Below are positions 7,790-16,010 of a stretch of 64,000 bases of DNA, one piece after another (within the stretch, counting starts at the first letter, position 1; every line of letters starts with the position of its first letter). Source of the DNA: Brevibacterium senegalense. Lineage in GTDB: Bacteria > Actinomycetota > Actinomycetes > Actinomycetales > Brevibacteriaceae. Where the stretch lies: assembly GCF_000285835.1 (NCBI RefSeq), contig NZ_HE978609.1, positions 51,870-115,869 on the forward strand. The letters run 5' to 3'. Both the position numbers and the translations under genes were made by a program. The notes beneath the pieces are model-generated. The model did not search any database and was not told the origin of the DNA. It saw only the letters and a list, made by a program, of their open reading frames with translations.

Positions 7790-9631
7790 TCAGCTGACCT
7801 GCCACTCCCAGTAGTTCCAGAACATGGTGGGCGACACGGTGGTCGTCGACACGTTCTGCACGCGATCGCGGTAGATCGTCAGCTCCGGGTGCTGGAAGAT
7901 CGGCATGCCGAAGCCGTCCTCGATGAGGGTCTTCTCGATCTCCGTCACCAGGGGTGTCTGCTCCGACTCCTCCGTCGTCACCATGAGCTCGTCCAGCATG
8001 TCGTCGAGCTCCTCGTTCGAGTAGCCGCCGTAGTTGTTCTGCTGGCCGGTGCGCCAGTTGGCGTCCGAGTTCGAGATGCCCGTCGTGGTCGACTGCCAGC
8101 CGAACAGCGAGGCGTCGTACGTGCCGTCGCCCAGGCGGGTGCCCCAGTTGTCGTCACCGTCCTCGACGATCTCGAAGCCGGCCTGCTCCGCGGATTCCTT
8201 GATGAGCGTGGCCTGCTGCGCGCGACGCTCGTTCGACGCGCCGTACAGGAGGCGGACCGTGGGCGCCTCGACGCCGGCCTCCTCGAGGAGCTCCTGAGCA
8301 CCTTCGATGTCACCGCCGGCGAACTCGTCGGAGCTGTTGCCCGCGACGACCTCGTCGTAGCCCGGTGCACCGGGGACCATGTAGAGCGAGTCGCGGACCG
8401 TCGCCTCCTCGTTGAGGGGCTTGATGATCGTCTCGACGATCTGCTCGCGCGGCAGGGTCTTGAGGAAGGCCTGGCGCACCAGCTTCGCGGTCTCCTCGTC
8501 GCCGTCGTAGGACTCCGGGTCGAAGGGGCCGTTGTTGTCGTACGTGAGGTCGACGTGCTCGTAGGTCGCGCCGTCCTCGCTCTCGACGGTGACGCCGTCG
8601 ATCGCCTCGGCTGCGGACTTCACGTCTGCCGTGGCCTGCGGCTGGATGATGTCGATCTCACCGTTCTCCACGGCCTGGACCGATGCCATCGGATCCTCGT
8701 TGTAGCGGATCGTGACCTGGTTGACGCCCACCTCCTTGGGACCCGAGTAGTTCTCGTCCGCCTCGAGGGTGAGGTACTGACCCTCGGCGAAGTCGACCAT
8801 CTTGTACGGGCCGTTGTGGACGATGAGATCCTCGTCGTCCGTCATCGACGTGAAGTCGAAGGCGGTGTTCCACTCGTTCGCGATGGTGGACAGCGCGGCG
8901 GTGTCCTCGTTCTCGATCGCATCGAGGACAGCCTGCTTCGCGGCCTCCGGGTCCTCCTCGCCCAGAGCCTTCTTCGCGACGATGTGCGCGGGCACGCCCA
9001 CGCCGTCCGCGCCGAAGCCCAGCGAGTAGCGCCAGTCGGCGAAAGCCTGCGAGTACTCGAAGGTCACTTCCTTGCCGTCCTCGGAGACCTCCGGGAAGTC
9101 CTTGATGAGCGACGGGCCGATCGAGGCGGAGTCGAAGAACACCGTCTCCTCGTCCTCGATCTCCTCGATCGCACCGGACTCCTCGTCGCGGGACACCTCC
9201 TCCTCTTCGGCCGTGTTGAAGTTCGAGGACTGCGCGGCCCACTGCAGGACGATGTCCGCCGCGTCGACCGGTGTGCCGTCGGACCAGGTCGCGGAATCCG
9301 CGAAGGTGTACTTGACCTGCAGCGGGTCCTCGGACACCTGCTCGACGGTGCCCAGGTCGCCCTCCTGCACCTCCAGGTTGTCGTCGTAGTACCCGAAGTT
9401 GTCGTTCATCATGTACGTGACGATCGAGTTCGCGACGGCGTTGCCGTTGGCCGTCATCGTGTTCATGCTGCGGAAGGGCTCGTTCCAGCCCACGTTGAGC
9501 AGCGAATCGCCGCCCTCACCGCCGCCGCCTTCGCCGCCGCCGTCCCCGCTGCTGCCCGGCGGGGTGCATGCGGATAGGACGAGGGCGCCGGCGGCGACAC
9601 TCGCGGCCAGTCCCAGGTAGCGCTTCTTCAC
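7790..9631 (-). CDS. Peptide ABC transporter substrate-binding lipoprotein (SBP family 5)
   Basis: Extracytoplasmic receptor of the peptide importer, lipid-anchored. The N-terminus MKKRY, a hydrophobic stretch and lipobox LSAC with Cys22 mark a lipoprotein. A Gly/Glu-rich linker follows, then the family-5 fold with typical phrases (YTFADSATWSDGTPVDAADIV, MASVQAVENGEID, a C-terminal PTMFWNYWEW). The protein is 613 residues. The GTG start at 9631 follows GAGGAG at 7 nt. It leads the operon and is separated from the permeases by the hairpin at 7708. Strong Asp/Glu content is typical of exported actinobacterial proteins. The peptide substrate cannot be told from sequence. Confidence 0.93.
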   Translation of the reverse strand: MKKRYLGLAASVAAGALVLSACTPPGSSGDGGGEGGGGEGGDSLLNVGWNEPFRSMNTMTANGNAVANSIVTYMMNDNFGYYDDNLEVQEGDLGTVEQVSEDPLQVKYTFADSATWSDGTPVDAADIVLQWAAQSSNFNTAEEEEVSRDEESGAIEEIEDEETVFFDSASIGPSLIKDFPEVSEDGKEVTFEYSQAFADWRYSLGFGADGVGVPAHIVAKKALGEEDPEAAKQAVLDAIENEDTAALSTIANEWNTAFDFTSMTDDEDLIVHNGPYKMVDFAEGQYLTLEADENYSGPKEVGVNQVTIRYNEDPMASVQAVENGEIDIIQPQATADVKSAAEAIDGVTVESEDGATYEHVDLTYDNNGPFDPESYDGDEETAKLVRQAFLKTLPREQIVETIIKPLNEEATVRDSLYMVPGAPGYDEVVAGNSSDEFAGGDIEGAQELLEEAGVEAPTVRLLYGASNERRAQQATLIKESAEQAGFEIVEDGDDNWGTRLGDGTYDASLFGWQSTTTGISNSDANWRTGQQNNYGGYSNEELDDMLDELMVTTEESEQTPLVTEIEKTLIEDGFGMPIFQHPELTIYRDRVQNVSTTTVSPTMFWNYWEWQVS

Positions 9632-9678
9632 GTCGTCTCCTCGTATGTCGTTCGTTCCAGCTGTGGCCCCTGCGGACC

Positions 9679-9738
9679 GGAAGGGCCGCGAGCGGCCCTT
9701 CCTGAGTCCCGCATGAGCGGGTCATGCGTGAAGCATGA
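9679..9738. repeat. Three stacked inverted repeats in the leader of the peptide transporter operon
   Basis: Three hairpins lie back to back upstream of the binding-protein gene: 9679-9702 (11-bp arms, GGAAGGGCCGC), 9708-9721 (CCCGC-ATGA-GCGGG) and 9722-9738 (TCATGC-GTGAA-GCATGA). They may be operators or a structured 5' leader. No known riboswitch consensus was recognised. Confidence 0.5.
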
Positions 9739-9824
9739 ATTGGTTGAACTGTACGACCGGGGTGAGCCGCACCACACGCTGTGAGCCACACCATCCGCCA
9801 TCGTTACTCATTCGTGACAGCACA

Positions 9825-9838
9825 TGTATGGCCATACA
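9825..9838. promoter_or_regulatory. Perfect 14-bp palindrome TGTATGGCCATACA
   Basis: The palindrome overlaps the -10 (TACACT, 9835-9840) of the rightward gene starting at 9848, and lies in the shared region with the leftward peptide transporter. A symmetric site over a -10 is the usual place of a repressor operator. The regulator is unknown. Confidence 0.45.
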
Positions 9839-9840
9839 CT
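9835..9840 (+). promoter_or_regulatory. -10 element of a probably leaderless gene
   Basis: TACACT ends 7 nt before the ATG at 9848 and no Shine-Dalgarno sequence is present, which points to transcription starting at or next to the start codon. Confidence 0.45.
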
Positions 9841-9847
9841 CGACCGC

Positions 9848-10525
9848 ATGAGTGGAGCGCAGAACCAGCGGGATCCGGACGAATCCGAGACCGTGCTGAG
9901 GACCTCGTCCGCGACCGCCATCGGGTGGACGACGACGGTCGCGGGCGCGCTGGTCGCCCTCCTCATCGTCGTCCAGGTGCCGCCCGCAGCGGCCGTCGCG
10001 ATGCTGGGTCTGCCCGTGCTCATCGCGACGGTGGGATGGGCCTGCTACCTGCGCCCCCGCGTGCTGCTGACGGGTTGGGGACTGCGGGTCGTCAACATCG
10101 TGCGCACCCATGACGTGCCGTTCGCGCGGGTCGAGTCGATCGATCAGCGTCTGGGCGTCACCCTCACGACGGATGCCGGGAAGCGGATCGGCGTCTGGTC
10201 ACTGCCCGATGCGGGGCGCCGGGTGCGGAGGCCTGGAATGTTCGGCCAGTCCGCGGAGCCGCACGTCGATGACAACACCGTCGTCCAGGACGCCCGTCCG
10301 GACGCGGAAGCCGGGACGCGGGGGTTCCGCCGAGGCATCGTCGAACCCCACACCGCTCTACCGGTGCAGCGACTGCTGGACGCGCGCGCCCTCTGGCTCC
10401 AGCGCGCGGACGGACCGGCGGGGCCGTCGGAGATCACGACCCGGACACATCCGTGGCCGCTGGTCCTCTGCGGGGTCGCACTCCTGTGGGCCCTCTGGGG
10501 CCTGAGCGTCACCGCGACCTTCTGA
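9848..10525 (+). CDS. PH-like (bPH) domain membrane protein
   Basis: Unnamed membrane protein of 225 residues. Two adjacent hydrophobic segments near residues 24-65 are followed by the pattern LRPRVLLTGWGLRVVNIVRTHDVPFARVESIDQRLGVTL, typical of bacterial PH-like domains, then an Arg/Asp-rich region and a final C-terminal membrane segment. The ATG at 9848 is preferred over one at 9824 because a -10 lies 7 nt before it. It converges on the MBL gene 22 nt downstream. Molecular function is not known for this family. Confidence 0.65.
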   Translation: MSGAQNQRDPDESETVLRTSSATAIGWTTTVAGALVALLIVVQVPPAAAVAMLGLPVLIATVGWACYLRPRVLLTGWGLRVVNIVRTHDVPFARVESIDQRLGVTLTTDAGKRIGVWSLPDAGRRVRRPGMFGQSAEPHVDDNTVVQDARPDAEAGTRGFRRGIVEPHTALPVQRLLDARALWLQRADGPAGPSEITTRTHPWPLVLCGVALLWALWGLSVTATF

Positions 10526-10546
10526 GCCACCGCGACGTTCTGAGTC

Positions 10547-11191
10547 TCACCAGCGGCGGGCGCGCCACTCCTCGAGGTGCGGCCGCTCCGCGCCCAGGGT
10601 CGTCGCGTCGCCGTGGCCCGGGAGGACGAGCGCGTCATCGGCGAACCGGTCGAAGATCCGCTCCTCCAGGTCGTCCATGAGCGAGTCGAAGTCCTCCTCC
10701 GACCACGTCTTGCCCGGACCTCCGGGGAACAGCGAGTCGCCGGAGACGATGACGTCCTGGCCGTCCGCGTCCGTCAGGACGAAGGCGATCGAGCCGGGCG
10801 TGTGTCCCCGCAGGGCGATGCACGCGAAGGACAGGTCCCCGATGACGAGGACGTCCTCGTGCGCCACCGTCTCCGCGATGTCCGCCCCGGACTCCTCCGT
10901 GATCGCGGCCGCGTCGTCGACGCCGGCGATCGTGCGGTCGGTCAGCTCCCGGGACGCGTCCGCCAGCGCGCGCACGTGATCCCAGTGGCGGTGGGTCGTG
11001 AGGATCGCATCGACCCCTCCCCCGCCGGCCGCCTCGATGAGGGACCGGATCGCCGGCAGGTCGTCTGCCGCGTCGATGAGGACGTGTGAGTCCGCGCCGT
11101 CCGCGGTCACGAGATAGACGTTGTTCTGCATCTCCGACACAGCGATCGAGCGGAGGGTGAATCCTGCGAATGCGCGCTCCACGATGTCCAT
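10547..11191 (-). CDS. MBL-fold metallo-hydrolase (glyoxalase II-like)
   Basis: Metallo-beta-lactamase-fold hydrolase of 214 residues, probably cytosolic. The metal motif is THRHWDH near residue 70, with further ligands in RGHTPGS, VSGDSLF and the C-terminal PGHG, in the normal order. The family includes hydroxyacylglutathione hydrolases and thioesterases; in a mycothiol producer a mycothiol thioester is a possible substrate, but this is inference. On the minus strand TAGAGT (11198-11203) lies 6 nt before the ATG with no ribosome site, so the mRNA is probably leaderless. Confidence 0.85.
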   Translation of the reverse strand: MDIVERAFAGFTLRSIAVSEMQNNVYLVTADGADSHVLIDAADDLPAIRSLIEAAGGGGVDAILTTHRHWDHVRALADASRELTDRTIAGVDDAAAITEESGADIAETVAHEDVLVIGDLSFACIALRGHTPGSIAFVLTDADGQDVIVSGDSLFPGGPGKTWSEEDFDSLMDDLEERIFDRFADDALVLPGHGDATTLGAERPHLEEWRARRW

Positions 11192-11306
11192 GGACCCACT
11201 CTAGGCGCAGACCGGGGGGCGGACGGACCCCCCTGTCCCGCATCGTGGGCATCGCGCGGTGGGTCTCCGCCCCTTGCTACCGTCGGTCCCGGGCGCACAC
11301 ACCGCC

Positions 11307-11348
11307 CGCGGACGAGGGAGCCGTACCCGCACACGCGACAAGACGGCC
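11307..11348 (+). ncRNA. Guanidine-III (ykkC-III) riboswitch
   Basis: The sequence matches the compact guanidine-III aptamer. GCGGACGAGG (11308-11317) is followed by GCCGTACCCG (11320-11329), then a short spacer and GACAAGACGGC (11337-11347). Helix P1 forms between GCGG (11308-11311) and CCGC (11327-11330). The pseudoknot forms between GCCGT (11320-11324) and ACGGC (11343-11347). The pseudoknot ends just before the GAGGAA ribosome site (11353-11358), so guanidine binding can control translation of the SMR gene at 11364. The TACCGT at 11278-11283 could be the -10. Confidence 0.85.
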
Positions 11349-11363
11349 AGATGAGGAATCCCC

Positions 11364-11699
11364 ATGTCCTTCGACCTGTCCCCCGGACTCGCCTGGACGG
11401 TGCTCATCGTCTCCGGCGCCTTCGAGACGATGTGGGCGTACGCGCTCGCGGCCGATCATCTGCGCATGCCCCGGCGCATCCTCCTGTTCCTCGTGGGCAC
11501 CCTCGTGTCCATGGGCGGCCTGGCGGCGGCGCTCGGCAGCATCCCCGTGGGCACCGGCTACGCCGTGTGGGTGGGGATCGGCGCCGTCACGACGCTGCTC
11601 CTGGCGGTGCTGCAGCGCCGCGAGTCGATGACCTGGCTGCGCGCGGTCTTCGCGGCGGTCCTCCTGACCGGCGTCGTGGGCCTCCAGGTGGTGAGCTGA
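11364..11699 (+). CDS. SMR-family guanidinium exporter subunit 1 (Gdx/SugE type)
   Basis: Four-helix small multidrug resistance transporter, 111 residues, in the cytoplasmic membrane. The essential membrane glutamate is E21 in SGAFETMWAYAL, with the Trp spacing of the Gdx/SugE subtype rather than EmrE. The later PVGTGYAVWVGIGAV motif also marks that subtype. The gene follows the guanidine-III riboswitch by 15 nt, which supports export of guanidinium in exchange for protons. The second subunit begins 1 nt after its stop, so the two very likely form a heteromeric pair. Confidence 0.9.
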   Translation: MSFDLSPGLAWTVLIVSGAFETMWAYALAADHLRMPRRILLFLVGTLVSMGGLAAALGSIPVGTGYAVWVGIGAVTTLLLAVLQRRESMTWLRAVFAAVLLTGVVGLQVVS

Positions 11700-11700
11700 C

Positions 11701-12039
11701 ATGCACTGGATCCTGCTCATCCTGTCCGGCTCCCTCGAGGCCGTCTGGGCGCACGCGCTCTCCGACATCCTGGACCCCGTCAACGCGATCACGTTCCTGC
11801 TGGGCCTGGCCGGCTCCGTGTGGGGCCTGCAACGGGCGATGAAGAAGATCCCCCTGGGCACCGCCTACGCGATCTGGGTGGGGGTCGGCGCCACGGTGAC
11901 AGCGGTCTGGTCCGCGATCGAGGGCGAGCCCTTCGGTCCGGCCAAGATCCTCTGCATCGGCCTCATCCTCGTGGGCGTCATCGGCCTGGAACTCAGCCGT
12001 TCGCACGCCCCGCACGAGGATCCGGCGTCTGAGGCGTGA
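11701..12039 (+). CDS. SMR-family guanidinium exporter subunit 2 (Gdx/SugE type)
   Basis: Partner of the previous gene: 112 residues, four predicted helices, essential glutamate E13 in SGSLEAVWAHAL and the subtype motif PLGTAYAIWVGVGATV. It has a longer acidic C-terminal tail (HAPHEDPASEA). The 1-nt gap to the upstream stop implies translational coupling. Paired SMR genes insert in opposite orientation to make an antiparallel heterodimer (family knowledge). The common guanidine-III control supports a guanidinium substrate. Confidence 0.9.
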   Translation: MHWILLILSGSLEAVWAHALSDILDPVNAITFLLGLAGSVWGLQRAMKKIPLGTAYAIWVGVGATVTAVWSAIEGEPFGPAKILCIGLILVGVIGLELSRSHAPHEDPASEA

Positions 12040-12051
12040 GATCCGATGGCG

Positions 12052-12091
12052 ACGGAGGCGCGTCACCTGATCCCGGGTGACGCGCCTCCGT
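12052..12091. terminator. Bidirectional terminator between SMR pair and OYE gene
   Basis: A perfect 16-bp stem, 12052-12067 with 12076-12091, and an 8-nt loop sits between two convergent genes. No U-tract is seen on either side. Confidence 0.7.
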
Positions 12092-12101
12092 GCTGAACGG
12101 G

Positions 12102-13211
12102 TCAGTGGGTCGCGCGGAACGCTCCCCGCGTGTACTGCTGGGGGTAAGGCGCCTCGCGCCAGTCCATGCCCAGGTCGAAGGCGGCGCGCTGAGGCCAGGC
12201 CGGATCGCGCAGAGCGGCCCGCCCGATCAGCACCACGTCCGCGTCGCCGGTCACGAGGACCTGCTCCGCCTGCGCACCGTGCGTCAGGAGTCCGACCGCA
12301 CCGGTCGTGGCACCGGTCTGGGCCACTTCCCCGGCCAGCGGCACCTGGTAGCCGGGCCCCACGGGAATGCGTGCGGGCACGTTGCCGGAGGAGGACACGT
12401 CGATGAGGTCGCAGCCCTCCGCGGTCAGGAGAGCGGCGAGCTCTGCGGCCTGCTCGACGTCGAAGCCCTGGTCCTCCCAGTCCTCGGCCGCCCATTCCGT
12501 CGCGGACACGCGGACGAACACGGGCATGTCCTCCCCCACCTGTGCCCGCACGGCGGCGTAGACCTCGCGCACCAGGCGCGTGCGGCCCTCGAAGTCGCCT
12601 CCGTACTCGTCATCGCGCGTGTTCGACAGCGGTGAGAGGAACGAGTGGAGGAGGTAGCCGTGGGCGGCGTGGATCTCCACCGCGTCGAAACCGGCGGACG
12701 CGGCCCGGCGGGCTCCGGCCGCGAAGGCGGCGACGACCTCGGCGATGTCGTCCTTCGTCATCTGTCGCGGCTGCGCCAGCTCCGGGTAGGGCAGGGCGCT
12801 GGGGCCCAGCGGGGTCCAGCCGCCCTCCTCGACGGGGATGACGCCCTTGGGGCCGCCGTAGAAGTTGGGGTGCGTGCTGGCCTTGCGGCCGGCGTGCGCC
12901 AGCTGCAGTGCGATCGCCGCGTCCTGGCTGTGGACGAAGTCGACGACGCGGGACCAGGCCTCCGCCTGCTCGTCGTTCCAGATGCCGCAGTCATTCGGCG
13001 AGATGCGGCCGTCGGGGGTGACCGCGGAGGCTTCGGCGATGAGGAGTCCGAACCCGCCCTGCGCCCGCGCACCCAGGTGCACGAGGTGCCAGTCCGTGGG
13101 CACGCCGTCGCCCGCGAAGCAGGAGTACTGGCACATCGGCGGCAGCCACACGCGGTTCTTGACGGTGAGGCTGCGCAGGGTGATGGGTTCGAAGAGTCGA
13201 GACATGGCCAT
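12102..13211 (-). CDS. Old yellow enzyme, NADH:flavin oxidoreductase (YqjM class)
   Basis: FMN-dependent ene-reductase of 369 residues that reduces activated C=C bonds with NAD(P)H. The N-terminus (LFEPITLRSLTVKNRVWLPPMCQYS) carries the YqjM-class Cys, HAGRKA the substrate-side His, EIHAAHGYLLHSFLSPLSN the barrel motif, and VLIGRAALRDP the phosphate-binding end. The ATG at 13211 is favoured because GGTGG lies 8 nt upstream; an in-frame ATG at 13205 is possible. It converges with the SMR pair. Physiological substrate unknown; oxidative or electrophile stress is typical. Confidence 0.9.
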   Translation of the reverse strand: MAMSRLFEPITLRSLTVKNRVWLPPMCQYSCFAGDGVPTDWHLVHLGARAQGGFGLLIAEASAVTPDGRISPNDCGIWNDEQAEAWSRVVDFVHSQDAAIALQLAHAGRKASTHPNFYGGPKGVIPVEEGGWTPLGPSALPYPELAQPRQMTKDDIAEVVAAFAAGARRAASAGFDAVEIHAAHGYLLHSFLSPLSNTRDDEYGGDFEGRTRLVREVYAAVRAQVGEDMPVFVRVSATEWAAEDWEDQGFDVEQAAELAALLTAEGCDLIDVSSSGNVPARIPVGPGYQVPLAGEVAQTGATTGAVGLLTHGAQAEQVLVTGDADVVLIGRAALRDPAWPQRAAFDLGMDWREAPYPQQYTRGAFRATH

Positions 13212-13273
13212 CACTGTAACCACCGCGTCCCGGACGCGCACAGGACGACTGCAACGCGGACGCCGGGGCCGCG

Positions 13274-14917
13274 TCAGTAGACGATGCCGAAGACCCACAC
13301 CGCCAGAGTCATCGTCGCCAGCGTGATGATGACGAGGGCGATGAGGTTGAGCCAGAAGCCGCCCTTCACCATCTGACCGATCGTCACATATCCGGAACCG
13401 AATGCGACCGCGTTGGGCGGGGTCGCGACGGGCAGCATGAACGCGCAGGTCGCCGCCAGCGCGACCGGCACCGTCAGCAGGAGCGGATCGGCACCGATCC
13501 CCAGCGCGACGCCGCCGACCACCGGGATGAAGGTCGCCGCGGTCGCGGTGTTCGACGTGATCTCCGTGAGGAAGAGGATCGCGAACGCCAGGACCGCGAC
13601 GAGGACGATGATCGGCACCCCCGCGAGACCTTCGACTGCGCCGCCGATCGCCTCCGTGAGACCGGACGAGGTGAACTGCCCCGACAGCGCCAGCCCTCCG
13701 CCGAACAGCAGGAGCACGCCCCACGGCATGTCCACCGCGGTGTCCCAGTCGAGCAGCCGCACGCCCGGCTTCGCGCCGGCGGGGAGGATGAAGAGGATGA
13801 GTCCCACGGTCATCGCGATGCCCGCATCGGAGATGGGAGCGGGGTCGAAGATCGTCGGGATGAGGATCCACGACAGCGCGGCGAGTGCGAACACGGCGAG
13901 CACCATCCACTCCGGCCGGGACATCGGGCCGAGCTTCGCCATCTCATCGTCGATGAGCTGCCTGCCACCGGGGATCCTCGTGACCTCCGGCCGGAAGAAC
14001 ACCTGGGTCAGGAGGAACCACGCGATGACCATCATGACGATCGCGACCGGCACGCCCACCAGCATCCACTGGCCGAATCCGATCGAGATGTCGTGGTTGT
14101 CCCGCAGATAGCCGACGAGGAACGTGTTGGGCGGAGTGCCGATGATCGTGCCCAGCGAGCCGATGGATGCGGAATAGGCGATCGCCAGCATGAGTGCGGT
14201 GCCGAACTTCGACTGGAGGATCGAGTCCTTCGTCGACTCGGAGGTCGTCTCAGCGCCTGCGTCCCCCGCCTCACTGAGCGGAGGCACCTCGCCGGAGCGC
14301 TCCATCGTCTCGTTGACGAGGATGAGGACCGACAGGCCGATCGGCAGCATGAGCACCGCGGTCGCCGTGTTCGACACCCACATGGAGAGGAACCCCGTGG
14401 AGATCATGAATCCGGCGATCATGAGGTTCGTCCGATCGCCCATCATCCGGAGGACGACGAGGGCGATCCGCCGGTGCAGGTTCCACTTCTGCATCGACAG
14501 GGCGATCAGGAAGCCGCCCATGAAGAGGAAGATCGTGTCCGACCCGTAGCTGCCGCCCACCTCGGACAGCTCGACGCCGTTGAAGATCGGGAAGATCACG
14601 AGCGGCAGGAGAGCCGTCGCCGGGATCGGGATCGCCTCGGTCATCCACCAGACGCCCATGAGCGCCGCTGTCGCAGCGGTGACCCGCGCCTCCGGCGCGA
14701 TGCTTCCCGGCAGCAGCGCGAACATGAGGACCGCGGCGACGAGGCCGGCGACGAAGCCCGTCCAGCGGATGGTCACCGCCCGCTTCGGCAGCCCAGGATC
14801 CTTGAAGCCGGCGGAGACGATCCGTCCGCCGGGCCGATCCGGCGGGAACTGCGGTCGTCCAGAGCTCGCCGCAGTCCGGATCGTCGGGTCGTTCCGCTGC
14901 GTGTTCCCATCACTCAT
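13274..14917 (-). CDS. DASS-family (SLC13) sodium/dicarboxylate transporter
   Basis: Integral membrane carrier of 547 residues for di- or tricarboxylates, normally Na+-coupled. Two SNTATA signature loops, VSNTATAVLMLP and TSNTATAATFIPVV, mark the two transport repeats. The hydrophilic first 45 residues are cytoplasmic, and a short acidic loop (ESTKDSILQSKF) sits in the middle. The ATG at 14917 is preceded by AAGGAGG at good spacing. The neighbouring genes give no pathway, so the exact substrate is open. Confidence 0.9.
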   Translation of the reverse strand: MSDGNTQRNDPTIRTAASSGRPQFPPDRPGGRIVSAGFKDPGLPKRAVTIRWTGFVAGLVAAVLMFALLPGSIAPEARVTAATAALMGVWWMTEAIPIPATALLPLVIFPIFNGVELSEVGGSYGSDTIFLFMGGFLIALSMQKWNLHRRIALVVLRMMGDRTNLMIAGFMISTGFLSMWVSNTATAVLMLPIGLSVLILVNETMERSGEVPPLSEAGDAGAETTSESTKDSILQSKFGTALMLAIAYSASIGSLGTIIGTPPNTFLVGYLRDNHDISIGFGQWMLVGVPVAIVMMVIAWFLLTQVFFRPEVTRIPGGRQLIDDEMAKLGPMSRPEWMVLAVFALAALSWILIPTIFDPAPISDAGIAMTVGLILFILPAGAKPGVRLLDWDTAVDMPWGVLLLFGGGLALSGQFTSSGLTEAIGGAVEGLAGVPIIVLVAVLAFAILFLTEITSNTATAATFIPVVGGVALGIGADPLLLTVPVALAATCAFMLPVATPPNAVAFGSGYVTIGQMVKGGFWLNLIALVIITLATMTLAVWVFGIVY

Positions 14918-15058
14918 GTGGCGGCCTCCTTGCCGTCAGGTGAAGCGGTGACAGCAGTGCTGTCCCACGTGTCGGACTTTCACCCTACGCACGTCGCGGT
15001 GCCGTGGGCGAGGAGGACGGCCGAGGAACCGGGTCGCAGCGCGGTGCGCGGTGACCTG

Positions 15059-15835
15059 TCAGTCGAGCTGCTGGGCGAAGAAGCGCTCGAGCCGCTCTGC
15101 GACGAGCTCCGGGTGCTCCACCATGGGCAGGTGCGCGGCGTCGGGGATGACGGCGAAGGAGGAGCCCTCGATCTGCTGGTGCAGCTCGCGCATGGAGTCC
15201 GGGGTGTTGCCCGGGTCCTGGGCGCCCGCGAGGAGCAGCAGCGGCACATCGATCGTCGCGACGCGATCGCGGATGTCGTAGCCCGCCAGTGCGCCGCAGC
15301 AGTCGATGTAGCCCTCCGGATCCGTCTGGGCCAGCTGCTCGAGGACGATGGGTCCCGCGGCGATGTCCTCGTCGAGGAAGCCGGCGGCGAACCACCGGTC
15401 CGCGGTGTCCGGGACGAGTGCGCGCAGCCCGCCGGCCGCGCGGACCTCGCCGATCCGCTCGTTCCAGCGCTCCGCACCGCCGAAGTACGCACCGGTGCAC
15501 AGGGCCGCGACCCCGCGCAGGCGCTGCGGGTGGCGCAGGGCGAGGGTCAGGGCGATCGCACCGGAGATCGAGACGCCGGCGAAGAAGAAGGTCGAGGCGC
15601 CGTGGGCGTCCGCGATCGCGACGACCTCGTCCGCGAGTGCGTCGATCGTGACGTCCGGCATGCGGGCACTGGCGCCGTGGCCGGGGAGGTCGAGAGTGAC
15701 GACCCGGAAGTCGTCCGCGAGGCGATAGGCGACACCCGCCCACTGCGAGCCGTGCGTGCCCAGCGACGGGCCCAGGATCAGCAGAGGTGCGGAGGGGTCG
15801 GCGTCGTTGATGAGGGAGTGTGCGAGCGCAGTCAT
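15059..15835 (-). CDS. Alpha/beta hydrolase, 3-oxoadipate enol-lactonase (PcaD)-like
   Basis: Serine hydrolase of 258 residues. The nucleophile elbow is GVSISG near residue 88, the oxyanion-region phrase LGPSLGTHGSQW matches PcaD-like proteins, the acid is probably the Asp in LLAGAQDPGN, and the histidine lies in DAAHLPMVEHPE near the end. No other protocatechuate genes are in the window, so the enol-lactonase role is only similarity-based; another small ester or lactone is possible. The ATG at 15835 is preceded by GGAAGGA. Confidence 0.75.
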   Translation of the reverse strand: MTALAHSLINDADPSAPLLILGPSLGTHGSQWAGVAYRLADDFRVVTLDLPGHGASARMPDVTIDALADEVVAIADAHGASTFFFAGVSISGAIALTLALRHPQRLRGVAALCTGAYFGGAERWNERIGEVRAAGGLRALVPDTADRWFAAGFLDEDIAAGPIVLEQLAQTDPEGYIDCCGALAGYDIRDRVATIDVPLLLLAGAQDPGNTPDSMRELHQQIEGSSFAVIPDAAHLPMVEHPELVAERLERFFAQQLD

Positions 15836-16010
15836 GAGGGATCCTTCCCAGCAGGTGGCAGGCCGACGAATGCGGGCGCGTCCAGCCTATCCGCCGCGGG
15901 TCGCCGGACGGCAGAGGCATCTCAGGGTGTGGCGGGGTGCCCGTGACGCGGCGTCGTCCCGAGGAGGTGGGGTCGCAGCGGGAGGTGCGGGGGCCTCGGC
16001 GGCGGGCGTG

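Noticed and set aside
11221-11306. Guanidine-II (mini-ykkC) hairpins in the GC-rich stretch
   Set aside because: One ACGG loop-like motif occurs, but the paired second hairpin is missing; the real aptamer is the guanidine-III element downstream.
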